Origin: Marthasterias glacialis
Lineage: Eukaryota; Echinodermata; Asteroidea; Forcipulatida; Asteriidae
Direction of reading: 5' to 3'
Assembly: GCA_911728455.2 (NCBI GenBank)
Contig: OU452221.1
Span: 30,197,291-30,261,290 of the forward strand
Length of the DNA stretch: 64,000 nt
Positions within the stretch are counted from its first letter, which is position 1. Each line of letters opens with the position of its first letter. Positions 40,401 to 55,400 of this stretch are shown here, in pieces. The notes under the pieces were generated by a model that ran no database searches, was not told the origin of the DNA, and saw only the letters and a list, made by a program, of their open reading frames with translations. Both the position numbers and the translations under genes were made by a program.

Positions 40401-43400
40401 AGGTGGCTTGTTTTCAGGGTTATCTCAAAATCTACAGCAGGTTTTTTTTCTGCTCAAATGCTATTTTTAAACTCACACAAATGTGTTAAAGGGGCTGTGT
40501 TGTCATGATTAGAGCAGACCTGTAGCTGTGTAAGGAAAGAGGAACCCTCACCCAGATACTGCACATGCGCACACTTGTGGTCAAATCACAAAGGGGGCTG
40601 CCTTTGTCAAACTGTGCTGCCTTTGTCAAACTGTCCCACCCTCTCGCCTTTTAACAATTTGAAGGAACTAGTGTGACGTGTGAAGATAATTCCCAGATCA
40701 CAAACATCTCTAACTCAAAATATGAAAGATAGAATTTATTTTCAATTCTAGTAATCACATTCCCAAAATCAGTGCTCCTGAGTGTAAAATATTTGTTCCA
40801 AAAATAGTCACTTGTTTGTGTGAAAGAAATTTGTTTGGTCATAGATAGATTGCACTTTACAAATTTGTATTAATGTTATTATTATTATTGTTATACTATT
40901 ATTATTAATGGTTGTTTGGCGATATTTGGTTTTAATGAATTCAAATTTCCTTGATGGGGGTTATTGCACCAAATATTTGAAAAATATATAGATTATAAAA
41001 TAGCTCTAAAGTTGCATTGAGAAACACCACACATCATTCTCACAAATATTCTGTTAGTCTTGTCCACATTGATTTTGAAAAGTTCAGAAACACTGCAGAC
41101 AGAAACATGGATGTTATTTTGATTTGTGAGCAGTGTTGAATCAGCTCCTGATTGTGTTATACACATAGTGTAGATTTCCTACTCCTACCACACACATGTA
41201 ACCTTCAGAAGTAAACATTCCAACCCGACTGGAGGCCTAGTAATCTAGCTGTCATTCATCAGACTCTAATACAGTAGCAGAATGAGACCCTCCTGCAGGA
41301 GGCTGCCACTGCCAGTGAAATAAACCAATACCCCCTCCTTCATGATCATGAATATGGGAAACAATTCTTAACTTCCTGGAAATGTAAATATAGAAATGGG
41401 AAACGCTTCCCCTTAGGCCTGTTAGCGGTAGTTGCTAGGTAGTGACTGGTTTGGTAATATACTCCAGACTGTTGCTGCTCATGGACAACATCCCTGATTC
41501 TGGCAGGTCAGGGTTCAGACTTGACTTGGTTGCTGACATACTTGTACATGCATTACAAATACATACCTTGAGGCCTAGAGGGGTTGGTAACCATGAAACA
41601 GACTACCGACTGCCTTTGATATGACAGAATGTATACATTAAGAAATGCATGTTGGAATGTGGTGGATTTTATAGAGCAATTCATTCCCTTGGAATTTTGG
41701 GCCATGTGTCAAGTACTATGAAGTGAAGACAGTACAAAGTAGAACTAGAAATGGACGCCTGGTGTTGAAACTGTGCTTGTTATGCGGTTCCAAAACTGTA
41801 TATTTATGTCTAAGCAGGGATCTTTTCCAGATGTTATCTATATTATCATTTCATTTTATTTTGGGTGTAGATTATGTACTTCATCCAAACCTAAATTTTG
41901 TCCAAATATCGACCGTACAGTACCTTTACTTTTTCATCAAAACTGCCTTGGTACAAGTGTGAGTTTAAATAAATATTTATTTAACATTTTCTGTTTTATT
42001 TTTTATTCAAGTATGTAGAAACGTGACTGTGAACTCTTATTCTTATTTTGATTCCATTAATCTGCTGAATGATCTCAGGGGAAAAAAACCCTTCTGTTTC
42101 AGAAATAAAAAGACTGTACATGTAGTCAAATTGAGTCTGGTTGGAGGCCTACATGTAGAAGGCAATCACTAGCAGCGATTTATTTGTGCTTTATCCAGCG
42201 GGATTGAAACTGCCATCTTTGTGATACATGCTGCGGAAATACATACATACATGAATGTTTACATCAATAACATTCATATTATTAGAGGGAATTTCTGTTG
42301 TATTCATGCGTATGTAATAAGATGCCACGTGAATAGAATTATAAATTTGGTGTCTGGGTTGATTCACGCTTCTATTACTCTCTGTTATTATCACATTTAT
42401 TGTTATTGTTATCCTTTATTGTTATTTCTTTGATTTTAGTTCTAACTGAGAGGAAAGTATATCACTTGTGGTGTGAAGAAACACTTGTCATGGGAAACAA
42501 GTAGCATGCTTTCTTTGAAGACTGTTTTTTTCTGGCACTAAAGGAAAGAAATAGTCATTATTTATTTTCTTGAGACTGCTTCATGGACCCTGTACATGTA
42601 CGTGTTCATAGAATTATGAACATTGAACTTAAACCAAAAGGCAATTTATAAGCTGCTGTCATTGTTGGTTTTAAAGTAGAAAGTTCAGATGTTAAAGATA
42701 GCCATACTTGTAATATTGAAATAATTAATTTCTTTTTTCTTTTTAATTTCCTGATGGTGTTTTAGCTGTACAAGACGCAATGAGACTAAGTGTACAGGCT
42801 CTGAAGATCTGTCCAATCTAAGATGGTTAGGCAAACTGGACCAGTGTATTGCTATACTATCTGTGGATCCACCCAATACACCCAGACAAACAACACAGGA
42901 GGTAATATTTAAGCGGACATTTTATTCTTATACCCTTGTTGCACATATCTTTATCATAAAACAAGCAACTTTTCTTTGTGTGGCCGTACTTGACCACTTG
43001 ATTATCAAGTTTATGTATGTGATGATTTACAATGCATGAAGAAGGATGGTCAAGCTTGTGGAGAATGAAAAGGTTTGGATAAGTGGAAGACTGTACAAAT
43101 AACTTCCTGTATTTCAAACCATCTTTTCAGATGTACGATTTTCATTCAAAGTTGACAACTTAGCTCAGTAATGATTCAACCACAATGGTTTAAAAATGTT
43201 GAGAAACATCTGAATTTAGATATTTCATAGTGAATTACATTTGTAATATGAAGGACTTGAACTGAAAAGGTCGAATTCCAAAAGAAAAGTTTGTCAGTTC
43301 TTTTAAAGAAAACAAATCACATAATACTTGTTGGAATAATAATGTGTGAATGTTGCAAAGTATAAATTGGCACACTGACTTTTTCCTGATAGTGTACTTT

Positions 43401-46400
43401 AGTCATTTTGAAATCTGGTAGTGTACAAACATATTTATATCCAAATGGAATACGCATGTACTATGAGGTACATTGTTCTTACATTTTTTTGGTAGGTTGG
43501 TCGAGGAAAAAACACACATGCAGGTTTCTTATGAAAATAATCACGCCTGTGAAATGTCAAATATTTAGATTTTTTTCAAAGATGATTCTCCACCTGGAAC
43601 TTTGTTGAAATAAAGTTAAAGGGTCTGTATACGTTTTGTAATGACTCTGAAAATTTATGGCAATAATAACTAACTAGGTAAGAAGTACAGCAGCTTTGGA
43701 CAGTATAATGCATTTTGAGAAACGTTTCACTTCGAAGTACTGCAGTTATGGAAAAATATATCACTTTTTTATCCCAAAAAATTTGAATCTGAGAAGCTTT
43801 ATGGCCGTAACGCTTCTCATAATGTGTATTCCAATGATGGATACTTCTTCTGCGTGAACACAACTGCTCCAGATTTTTGGCGATCTCAAAAAAGCTACAA
43901 CCTTTTGAAATTAAATTTACACAGGTTAGTTTTATGGTATATATCTACAATTATATAGCATTAAGGCAAATGTATGGTTCCAAAAACAAAAGGTATACTT
44001 TGCCTTTAAGGGAAGAAAGACTTAGTCCTGTTGTATCAAAAACCCAAATTCTCTAAAATGTGACATCCTGGAATTTCAGGGAGTTCATTTTCAAACTAGG
44101 GGAGACTCTTACCCTTTTCAAGGTGTTTTTTTCCCTTCGTTTCTGTACAGTCACACTCTTAAAATAACATGATCATCTGTTTAGTCTATAAACTTGTAAT
44201 AATCACATGATGTAGTTATCATCCTTACAAATATTCCCCAACGCACTGAGTGTCATGTACTTTAATAATTGATCCCTCATGTCCCTAGCAAACATCCCAG
44301 TCTTATTAGTCAGTTTGGTCATAATGAAACATGGCATTAAGGACTCCTAGTCCTTGATTACATGAAGCCATTAGAGTTTACATTCTACATTTCATCTGCA
44401 ATGTGGAGAGCAGTGCAAACAACATGTCTTGATGCACTAGGGTTCAGATTCATCATCAGGGCGTGTAGTGAACATTTTGGATGGCAATATTAGCACGAAG
44501 TTATCTACTGCACAGAAATCCATAAATTCAGCCTTGTACCATTGGAACATGTAAAATCATGTACAGATCAATTTACATGCAATCACTGTTGTGAACACAT
44601 TATGTATGCCCAGATGTTTCTTGTATCGTTGACCATTCAAATCTTGCTGTAGAAACATTCATGCATTAAATCTTAATCAATGTATTATATTAATGGGGCC
44701 TCCTGGGTTTGCATGTACATGTATGTATCTGAGGTTCAACAGATAGAAAAATTTGACAAACTTAAGCTTATTATTTGTGTTTTACCCACACACCGATGTG
44801 TGTTAAGCACTGTATATTCAATACTTTCCTGAGTCCTGGGAACAAAATCCACAGGCATGTTTAACATTTTGAGATAGATGATTGATTAAATAAAAACAAC
44901 AAAACCCCCCAACTACTGTTCATAAAGGGGTGCGACTTAAATGATGTGTCCCTTGAATGGATTCTTATTGATCAAATTCACTTGATGCCATCACCCACTG
45001 TAAATCTGGGTTCACTCTTAGCCTTGGAATTACACATACATGGAAGCCACATGGAAGCCACGGAGGTGATGGAGGCCATGGCCTCTGTTGCCCTGGTCTT
45101 GGCCTTGGTGCCCCTTGTAAAGTTTCCCATGGACTCTAAGAGTTTCCGATGGAAGTGCCCTTTGCAAGATGAAAATGGCCTTGCCCTCTCAAAGATGAAA
45201 TTCCAAGCCTGTACTCTGGGAGTCAGATTCCCAGTGTGTTACTGTGCAATGTGCATTTAAGGCAACGTGTGCATGTCGAGACTTGCACCATATCTTCACA
45301 TGCTATTTAACTCTCAAAATGAAAGAACATGAAGAGAGAGTAGCCGCGTTTGACTCCAGTGTGAGGGGTCTTCATCTAGATCAGGGTTCTTCCAATCGGC
45401 AGAATTTACAACTACCTTTCCTTTGGTCAAAATTTGGTTGAAATCTCCAGCAATGTGTAACAAAAACCTGGTGAGGACACTGTTTTGTCCCATTTTGAAT
45501 GATTTGTTAAAGCATGATGAAAGGGAAAATGGCCAATCATCTTATCTAATATGGTTGTTTTATTGATGTCTTATGAACTCAATACTTGACATCCAAAACT
45601 CCTAACTTTAACAAAGAGAGCACAATTTCTGCACACTTAATTATGAACCAAGAACACCTTTTTATTAAATCATTCATATGTTTGACCCCCCCCCCCCACA
45701 AAAAAAAACAAGATTTTCCTGAGAATTCTGTAAATGTGACTTCAGGAAAGAAAAGTGAAAGTTTACAATGCGATAATGAAGGTCTGCATTTAGAATAGAA
45801 ACCTGTTAAAACTACAGGATATAAGAGAATGAAAGTACAAGTTCCTCTCAATTTCTCTCAACAACAAAAAAAGTTCATAAAATAAAAGAAAACTTGTTAT
45901 CTAGAGTGATGTACATGTATGTTACATGAACATTGTTCTAAAAAGTGTGAGTGGAATACGGGAAAATATAACGCTTCTGCGTCCCATATCTCATGAAGCC
46001 GAAGGCTGAGTGGAATATGGGATGCAGATGCGCCATATTTTTCCGTATTCCACGAGTGCGAGTGTGATGCAAATTTATCTTCCAGTCAACTTGAAGACAA
46101 TACAACTTTGAGCGTTATTTTATGAAGAGCAAAACGTGCAACGTGCAAATTTTAGAACGTCATTCTGCACTGTCCGTATATGAAGCATGATGCATAACGC
46201 TCAAAATACACAGAGTGCAATATAGACTACTGGGAGTATGATATGGTTTATTATCACACTCCCGTTGAGAAATCTGATTGGACGATTAGTGCGTACTGGA
46301 AGATAATAGTTAAGAAACATGTAATGAAAGTTTATCAATTGATTCTCAAGATAAACATTCAACTATATCTCTCAGTAGCAGTTAAAAAAACATGATATGT

Positions 46401-49400
46401 GTCATGAACCCTTGAGTTGAGACCAATAGCATCAGAAGCAGTCTTTATTGGAACGGTTTATTGTTTACCTTTGAAATTCTCATGACCCTGAAGTGTGACA
46501 AAAAGAAATATTTTACCAGACAACTGAGTCCCCAAAGGCTGTGATTGTTGTTGATGATCTAAAGTTGTGGGTTCTATTGAACTATATGTGTACATGTAAT
46601 ATTGATACCTTTGGTGTTGGAAAAAACAACATGTGTGTTTCCGGATGTCTGGTCAAGCATGGTTGAAGGAACTGATACATGGCCCAATGAGAACCTGACT
46701 CTATCTGGAAAGATGATAGTTTCTATACTTTGCAGTATTTGTTTCCATGGTACAAGTACATGTAGTTAAATGTCTTTTCTTAAGGTCTACACTATTGGAA
46801 TTAATACACATAGTACAACTGAACTTCTCTAAATAGTGTGTGGATCAATTATTTCTTTTTTGTTTGCATCCTTTTTGCAGTAGTTATTGACAACACAGTG
46901 TAATGTCTTTTATTAGGTTTTTGGGCATACAATATTTTTTTTTCTTTTCCTTTCGGCCCGTGTCCCATGTCCCATAGGTTTTTGTACAAAACTTTGTGGC
47001 CAGATGAGTACATTATACTTCACATGAATGCGAAACAACCTATACATGTGGGAATAAATATGAAATTATTGACAATACAATAAAAACATATTTGTGTCTC
47101 TACATGTAGGTCTCTTGAGTGAAGTATGTTTTTTCTGAAAATTTTTGAAAATAAAAAATGTCAATGTAAATAGAATGTCCGCTCCCTGTTGTATCTTGAT
47201 TGTTTTGATGACCCCCTAAAAGTGGCTTCTTGACTAGAGTTGACTTTTAAAGTCTTCAAAACTGAAATAAGTTAATGAAGTTCAAACATGCAAAGCTGGA
47301 CTAACTTATGAAATTTCCTTTCTTGTAAAGACCTGGAGATTCAGTGTCATACCAGGCTGTGAGGGGTTGCTCAGGGGTTTGAAACTCCTTCTAGACAAGC
47401 AACATTTACTTGTGAATTAAAAGCAAATACTAACAACAGCAATGGTCCAACTCTTTACATACATGAATTTGTCTATTTATTTACAACCAAGACCCAATTC
47501 CATGGACTCGCTTACCATAGAATTCTGTGTTTTTAGGTTGCAGTGTACTTGTATGGGCCGTAGCAAGGTGTAAGCGCAGAATTCTGCAGTAAGCAGTGCT
47601 AGGAATCTATGCCCTGATCTGTTTAAGGGTAGCTTTTAAAATAGACTTCTTATAAACCACGTTTACACTGGAATTACTCTAACTTCTACTTCTTTTTATT
47701 AGCATGTATTCATTTTGTAATCAGTCCAACTTTTACAAAACCGTTTCCCCCTTCCTATTTTCAAACCAACCTACAGGGCTGAGAATGATTAGAACAGCCA
47801 ATTTGGTACGATTTGCAATTTCTTTAACTGAAACAAGATGATATAGTACATATAGTTGACATTACATGTTGATTTGAACAAAACTAAGCTCAAATGTTGT
47901 CAAATATATACACTACACATCAATGCAACTGCAATTTAATTTTGTGAAAGAGGGGAGATCTTTGTGCACATTTTTGCTGACGTTGATTGATTGGTAAAAC
48001 TGCTTGCTGCCAATAAATAGCTTTCAGGAAGTACCCAGGCACAGCTTTCAGGATTTATTCCTCATGCCTGGAATACCCTAGTTCTACACAAGGTCATCCT
48101 GCATGTAAACACTCTGACTTCACCCCCCCCCCCAACCCACCCTTCTAATTCTAAAAGAACAACTGTATTACACATTATTGCCTAATTACAAAAGTACATG
48201 AAGCTGTTTAATAGATTAATGAAATTTCAAAATTTCAAACAGTCTACCGTGTGGACAACAATTTCTTTAAAAAGAATTTATACATGTGGCTTGTGGCCTA
48301 GCAGTTAAAAGCATTTTAAGAGCACTGGACTCAAGCTCTGGTGTTTCTGATCAGCAGAGTGTGGGTTCGAGTCCTGGTCATAACACTTGTGTCCTTAAGC
48401 AAGACACTTAACCATTATTGCTTGGTCCTTCGGATGGGACGTAAAGCCCTAGGTCCAGTGTGTTGTATAATGCACGTCAAAGAACCCAGTACACTTATTG
48501 TAAAGAGAAGGGTTTGCCCCGGTGTTTCTGGCATGGTCTGGCAGCAATATGCGCCACCTCACCTTGTATCCCGTTCAAGGTGTTGTATTATGGTTGCTTC
48601 GTCTCATAAAATCTTTCATAACAATCTCCACCAGAATTGATAATTCGGCGCCAGGAGTGTCATTTATGACAGACATAGCGCATTATAAATGTACACCGAG
48701 TATTATTATTTTTATTTAGCTACATAAAAGAAAAGTTGAAATTAATTTATGATAGTCACTACATGTACATGGAAGAAGTGCAACCCAAATATAAAACCAT
48801 ATTTCCTGTTTTCTTTGTATCATTGCAGCTGACACTAACCACCCGAGGAGTACCCAAACTGGATGAGGGCAGTGACTTTGGTTACCTGTGTAAATTTGGT
48901 GACTTTGCTACTGCAGATGCAACAGTGGGTACCGGGAATGATACCTCTATGTTACAGTGCTTAACACCTTCAAGTGATGCATTACCTACCCAAGGATCAG
49001 GTAAAAAAAAATGAAGACTTTAAAATAAACGGATTATACATCCTAAGCCATTTTGAGATCTTTGGACACATTACAAGTGCACTATTTGGTTTGGGTAAAT
49101 TTGTCTGTATACACCCAAACCAAACAGTGCACTCATAGAGTGTCCGCCATGCCTCAAAAAGGCTTATTGGGTTTTGGAAGAATGAATTAATCACCATCCT
49201 GTAATTCCAATAAACACTGCACAACAAACCTGTGAATATTTCATTACATTTAGAGGACATGTTGGAGTGAAAACAATAAAAAACAGGAATGTTTTGTCAG
49301 GTATTTTGTGCATGTCGTACGTTGTTTGCGACCTCTAAATAATTCTTATGCCAATTGGCTACTACTCTTGAATAACAAAACACTTGAGTTTTAGTTTGGT

Positions 49401-52400
49401 TTTGATTCCATCATTGTTTTTTTATGGGTGTGTTTATGTGTACTATAAATGTTTTAAGGAAATAGATTACAAGTTTTTCTTTTTATCAAAATAAGGCACA
49501 CCTTGTTGGTTTTTTGATTCTGTTTTTTCATTATTTTTGTTCCTGTTTCTTTCCTGGATCAGATATTCATAACAGCCTTGTAAATTGAAAGTATTTGTTA
49601 TAGTTCGTCTTCCTTGAGTATAATGTCAGTGATTTGTTGTGTTAGGGTCAAGAAATTTGAACACAACGTACTTAAAGGACAGTAAGCATTAATTTTTGGT
49701 GTGAAGTAATGTATTCATTGGTACAATGAAAACTTGACAATGGTTGACCTTGAAAAGAATTTCTTTATTAATCTGTGTTTCACTTGGCATAAGAATTTAA
49801 ACTGGGGTGGAAAATGTACATAAAATGCAGAAACTATTTTTTTAAATTGGAAGTTTTTTTTTTTCAGGAGACAATTTAAATGGGCTGTGTCGTCATGATT
49901 ATAGCAGTAAATGGAATAACCCAGTTACTACACACGCGTGAGCCGGCTGTCACATCACAGTTTGACAAAGAGGGCACCCTTCGTGATTTGACCGCAAGCG
50001 CGTGCATGTGCAGTATCTGGGAGACAGTTCATCTTTCCATGCACAGCCATAGACCTGCTATAATCGAGACGACACAGTCTCTTTAAGTTCTCTTACTGTA
50101 AATGTCATTCTCATACATGTATAGAAACAAAAATTTCAGACAAATCGTGGCAACTTACAACCTGAGTAATCTTTCAGATAATAATGTGATGATTTAGGCA
50201 TGTTCAGGCATTAACACTGCATTTTTCCTGAGCATTCTCCAGGGCCAAGTCCACCATACATTTTACGACCCAGAATAAATTTAGACTAGCCTGCATGGCT
50301 TTTGTGTGAAAAGGTTCATGCAAAAATAAATGTTGTGTTCCTAATTTTTGACCAGCCCGCTGTGCTACCTAAGAAGAAAGTTTGAGTTGCCATAGCACTC
50401 TTGACTAGCGTTTCCAGGATGGTTGTACTGACTAAATAAAGTGGAGTTTATAATGAATATTTATTTACTTATTTATTTTATTTTTCGGGCCAGTATAAAA
50501 GTACAGGCAACAAAAAAAACGTAACATTGACAAAAGGAGAGAGTTGAACCAGCTGTAGTCCGATGGATTTCCTAAAAGAGACTTGTTTTCTCTGGTTGGG
50601 ACACAAACAAACATTTAAACAAAATAAAATTATAAACATCTACTGTATAACAAAGAAAACATTCAAAGTGGGATTATTTCAAACACTTCTGATAAAAATG
50701 TAAAAGATTACGAGAGAAACGTTATTGAGCCGTTACATAAGAAAGACCGTATAGTACCTCAAAACTAATATTCTGAATGTATTCAATGCTTTATGCGTCA
50801 TGAGCAACTAAATAAATGCAAGTACCATCCATGTGCTGTTAATAATGGCAGTGTAGATGACGAGGTGGCCATGTGGTATATCACCTCATGTACGTCATAA
50901 ACATCAAGGTGGCATGAAATGATTGAATGTACTACTCAGGCAATAAAAAAAAAACATTTCTGGATTAGATGGAGACGTGGGTTTGCTGTCAAATGAAAGA
51001 CTTCCGTGGTATATTTCAGGGGAATTTCATATCTAAATTGCTCTTTGAGTCATCATACTGTAATACATGAAATATATTTCCCATTGTAAAATTACTTTTA
51101 CCTGGAAAGACTCTGGGGAAAATCTCATATGATGGATTGACACAGATAGTAGTATTAGTCCATAGTTCTACAAATGTTGTTCATTGTAGCACAATTGTAT
51201 GATACTTCACATAGGCAACAGAGGCAATTGCCTCTATGCCCCTGGTCTTGCCTTGGTGCCCTTGAAATTTTCCAGTACAAATTTACAGTTTCCTCATAGA
51301 GCTGCCCTTTATCAAGAAGAAAATGCCTTGGTGCCCTTGTCCTTTCAAGAATGAAGCAATCAGGCCTGCTGTAATTCTTCCTGAATCCAAGCAGTAATTG
51401 TTATTTATGTTATTAGAATGTGGGTTATATTTCTGGCCAATAACTTGTGTTCTTTCAAAGAAAAGGCAGACTAAGTTTGACCAAGGAATACAAATGGCAG
51501 ACAATAAGAGGTTAACCAATTGAGTTTAGTCATTTAGTGTGACATCGTGGTATATTTATGTCATTAAACGACTCTTTTCACACTAACCCCAGTTGTGTTC
51601 ACTAGGATTCTTTCTGAATCCTCAAAATTACACCAAGAAACCATCTTTGGCATGGTTGCAAAGCAAGGAATTCACCAATGTATAAGACAAATCTTTGACA
51701 TGAAACCACACTGTAAGAGTTAAGATGGAATTTTACATTAATCCTCACTTGTTTTATTTGAGCAGGTTTCTTGAGAGTCGAGCTAGCCATCCAATCCACA
51801 GAAACAACCCTTGACATTGTAAGCACTGAGTTTGATTTCTATGACTGTGGCTCCTTCAAAAGTTGCATGCAGTGTATTGGCAACAAGTACAAGTGTGATT
51901 GGTGTATCTTTGAGAATAAATGTGTTGGAAACTCAACATCCTGTGATGCCAGTGGGATTATAACAAAACAGGAGGTGAGTCTAGTCCAGGTGATATTGTA
52001 GGTTGCTTTACTCTCAATCTTACCTCCACCATTGGTAGGCAAGTAGATCTAATTCTGTCAAGATGCAAGATAGCAATATCCTAGAGTTTGGAGTGGAATT
52101 CTGATGGGTTGAGGCCAAATTTCTTGATTCAAAGACTTTTCATCAGAAAGACTTTGTGTGAGAACAGGGGTAGCCAGGCCCTTCGTGGAAACTCCAGACA
52201 TTATCTGTGAGGAACAGATCTGTAAAAACACTTCTCTGGTCATCAGTCATACTTAAACCATTCTTGGAACTTTCCCAAGTAATTAATGAGCACTTACAAA
52301 TCAGCACTTAGGTTTCCTCTAACTGACTATATTTCTCAAAGTTCACCACTTTGTATTTTCTGGGGCAAAAGTCCTAAAAAGTTATATGAGACAGATTTTT

Positions 52401-55400
52401 ATTTAGATTTTTAATATCCTCAACCTATTGGCCCCCTTTTCCCCTCAAAATTTGCTGAGCTCAGAAAAACTTTGCTCAGCAGAAATGATTACCAACCAAA
52501 GTGCCATAAATTTAACATTATTGCAACTGGTGTCCTGCTAAATTGTTGCTTGATACAGAAGCAGTAATTATTTTCTTCTTAATAGCTTTATGAAATCAGG
52601 CCCTAAAGTAATGAACATGGAACAGACATTGACAATTAAGGCTTACCCACATGTATGTAATGAATATATTGAAGTAACATTGATGTATTTGGATTTTTGT
52701 TTAGGATATTCCCTTTGTGGAGCTGCTCTGCCCTCATATTGTGAATGGTAGTGATGATATCCTACTTCCAGCAGGCGTCAGAAGTTTCTTCTTTTTATCT
52801 GCTGCTAATCTACCCATAACAAAGGTAAGACTCATACACTCCCTTGCTGTCAATATAATGTAGACAATTTCATTTATCTCAAAGCCCGGTTTATACTTCA
52901 CTTGCCATGACGAAGCAAACTTTGTTGTGTCAAAATGAGAAAACAGCACATACGGATTGTGTGTGTCACTGAAATTCTCTTCTTATTGACTTTCATGGGA
53001 AGTATGAAATGGGCTTAATTTGTTTGGTATTCTAGCCTGGAACTGGTCTACATCAATCACAGTTTACCAGTTTAAGGTAATGCATTTTCCAAACATTGTG
53101 CTCTGATGTCTGTTTGGTATGCCTGGGCTCGATTTCACAAAGAGCTAAGATTGATCTTAGGAGCGAATTAATCTTAGTTGCATAGCAAAGTGTGAGTACA
53201 AATCACTAGAGTAATACGACTCATCTTAAGATGAATCTTATTGGTTTGTGAAATAGAACCCCAGCCTCATACCAAGAAAAGATGGTTTGAGTGTGCAATA
53301 CTAACCCATTTATTTAATGTCCAGGCTAGTTCTTGTGTTTTCAGAGTGTGGGTTCGAGTCCCAGTCATGGCACTTGTGTCCTTGAGGAAGACATGAAATG
53401 TGTGTGAAAGATGTCAAAATATGAAAGTTTTTGAGTCGTTCATTACACAAACCTACACATCTGCATTCAGAGGTTTTTTGGAATCATCCTGATGTTAGGA
53501 AATAACACTAAGCTTTTCTGGTTTAAAAAAAAGTATGTCAGGTAAAAAACAAAGTTTAGTTTGCGTGGCACTTGAACAATGGGTCTACACATTACATGTG
53601 TAACATTGCCTTGAATGTAGATAACAGTGCAGGATTTTGTTTGATTAATATAGGATGGAGAAGCTGGATATAAGTGTGTCCTGCAATATGAAGACAGGAC
53701 TGAGGAGGTAGATGCAGAGAGAATCAGTGAATCTAGCTTGAAATGCAAACCAAGAACAGTAAGTGTGCCAATATATGTGTTTGGTAGGAGTTAAGGACTG
53801 GTGGTTGGTTCAGTCTGACTGACAGGCTACATTTACTGTATTAATGTATTTTCCAATACCTTGTTTCCCACACAACACCTTACCTATGTCAACACATGGG
53901 GAGGATGTGGCCCAAATCCTATTGCAAACTAACCAAAGTAAATAGCATTATAAATAGAGAACTGCGTCAAACATAACATTTTAAAATAATAACTGCCTCA
54001 AAATTAAACTCAATTTTAGATAGAAAGTGATTTTTAGTGCACATCCGTGTTTGTGGTAACACTTGAATGTAGTTGTTTTACCATACAAACTGTACAAACA
54101 AGACGCGATAATATGTGGATTTCCTTTCTTCAACAATGTTTTGGTGATGTTTAGTCCATGTCATGAATGTGTGGTCAGATCAGGAAAATCCAAAGCCAAA
54201 TAATATGTCTTAACATCCTTCCTGAAGTACAGCCCAACCTTCTCCCTCTTAAGTCTGTCCATTACTTGAGGTCTAGTGGTTTAGGATGTGAGGATTAGTG
54301 TCAGAATGTCAGAAGGTTCAGTCATATCTATTCATATCAATATTATCATCACAAAGCCTGAACTAAATTTTGTTTTTTTGCTCGGTGTCTGATAACTCAC
54401 TTAATAAATATCAATCAATTGCTAAATGATAATTAGTTGATCAATCAATCAATCAATCAATTATTCAGTCAATACACCTGTTATGGTACAGCTGACACCC
54501 TTTTGAATAAATCAAATAGTACCACTTTTGAATTTATGTTTGTATCTTACAACATATTGTCTTCGAATTCAACATAAATAAAGTCCACATCAATTACTTC
54601 ACAGTGGTCTTTCATTATCTCTGAATTATATCCAGATATTTATTCTATTTCCCTACAATAACCCCTTTTGGAGGGTTTTATTCTAACAGATCGTTGTCAA
54701 AGTTTAGCCATCTTGTATGTGGTTTTTTTTTTCATAAATGTAAACTATTGTCCTTTACAAAACCACAGCTTTTACTTTGGTTTGGCTTTGGTTTTGTTTG
54801 TTGTTTTGAAAATGTTTGCTTTCGCTTCAAACAGGCGGACAAAGCCTAATCCTAAACTCGGAAAATAATGGCGTGTGTACACGACATCAAATGCCAGCCA
54901 ACTGGTTAAAGAGTTATAGAGCCAAGGTTGAGTTAGTGTTTAGATTCAGTATTTCCTCTTGAAGACAAGCAGAGTATACTATTCAGAACGTCAAGATCCA
55001 ACACAATCTCATCACCCATTTCTTCTCACCCCAACAGTTGTTCCTAGAGGATCTTGATTTCACATGGTTCCCACCTGCTGATTAGTTGTGTTCTTAATGT
55101 GTTAATAATCTGTTACAAGCAATGAGCTTGGTGAAAATGTGGAAGTACACTATGCATCATGCAAATGGGGCTCAATATCATCTGCATGTTACCTGATCTT
55201 GGATCTGAATGATGATATTACATAGTATTTCTATTATTATTATTGTTTTAGTCAGTTCTTCTTATGATACCACCAAGTGTAGGTTTCTTCAGGCATGCAA
55301 CTTTTCAGCTGATAAGCTGATTTTCCTCTTTTTTCTTCACTTTAATGCCATAGAAAACTGAAAAACACTGTACAAAGTTATCTGTGTATTTTCTCATTTT

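Larger units (their letters stand above)
42902..48828 (+). other. Plexin intron 5
   Basis: 5.9 kb. Holds MITEs at 43616, 45951 and 46076, the dispersed repeat at 45055 and SINE family 1 at its 3' end. The remaining sequence is unassigned. Confidence 0.85.
49001..51765 (+). other. Plexin intron 6
   Basis: 2.8 kb. Holds the hairpin at 49064, the TTAA element at 49876 and the dispersed repeat at 51213. Confidence 0.85.
52825..53653 (+). other. Plexin intron 8
   Basis: 829 bases, about half made of two small inverted-repeat elements and a SINE fragment. Confidence 0.85.

Noticed and set aside
44946-45260. 104-codon ORF as a gene
   Set aside because: It overlaps a dispersed repeat found at four other places in the window.
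48285-48370. Functional tRNA gene
   Set aside because: A and B boxes are present, but the sequence runs into a conserved SINE body and the acceptor stem does not close.
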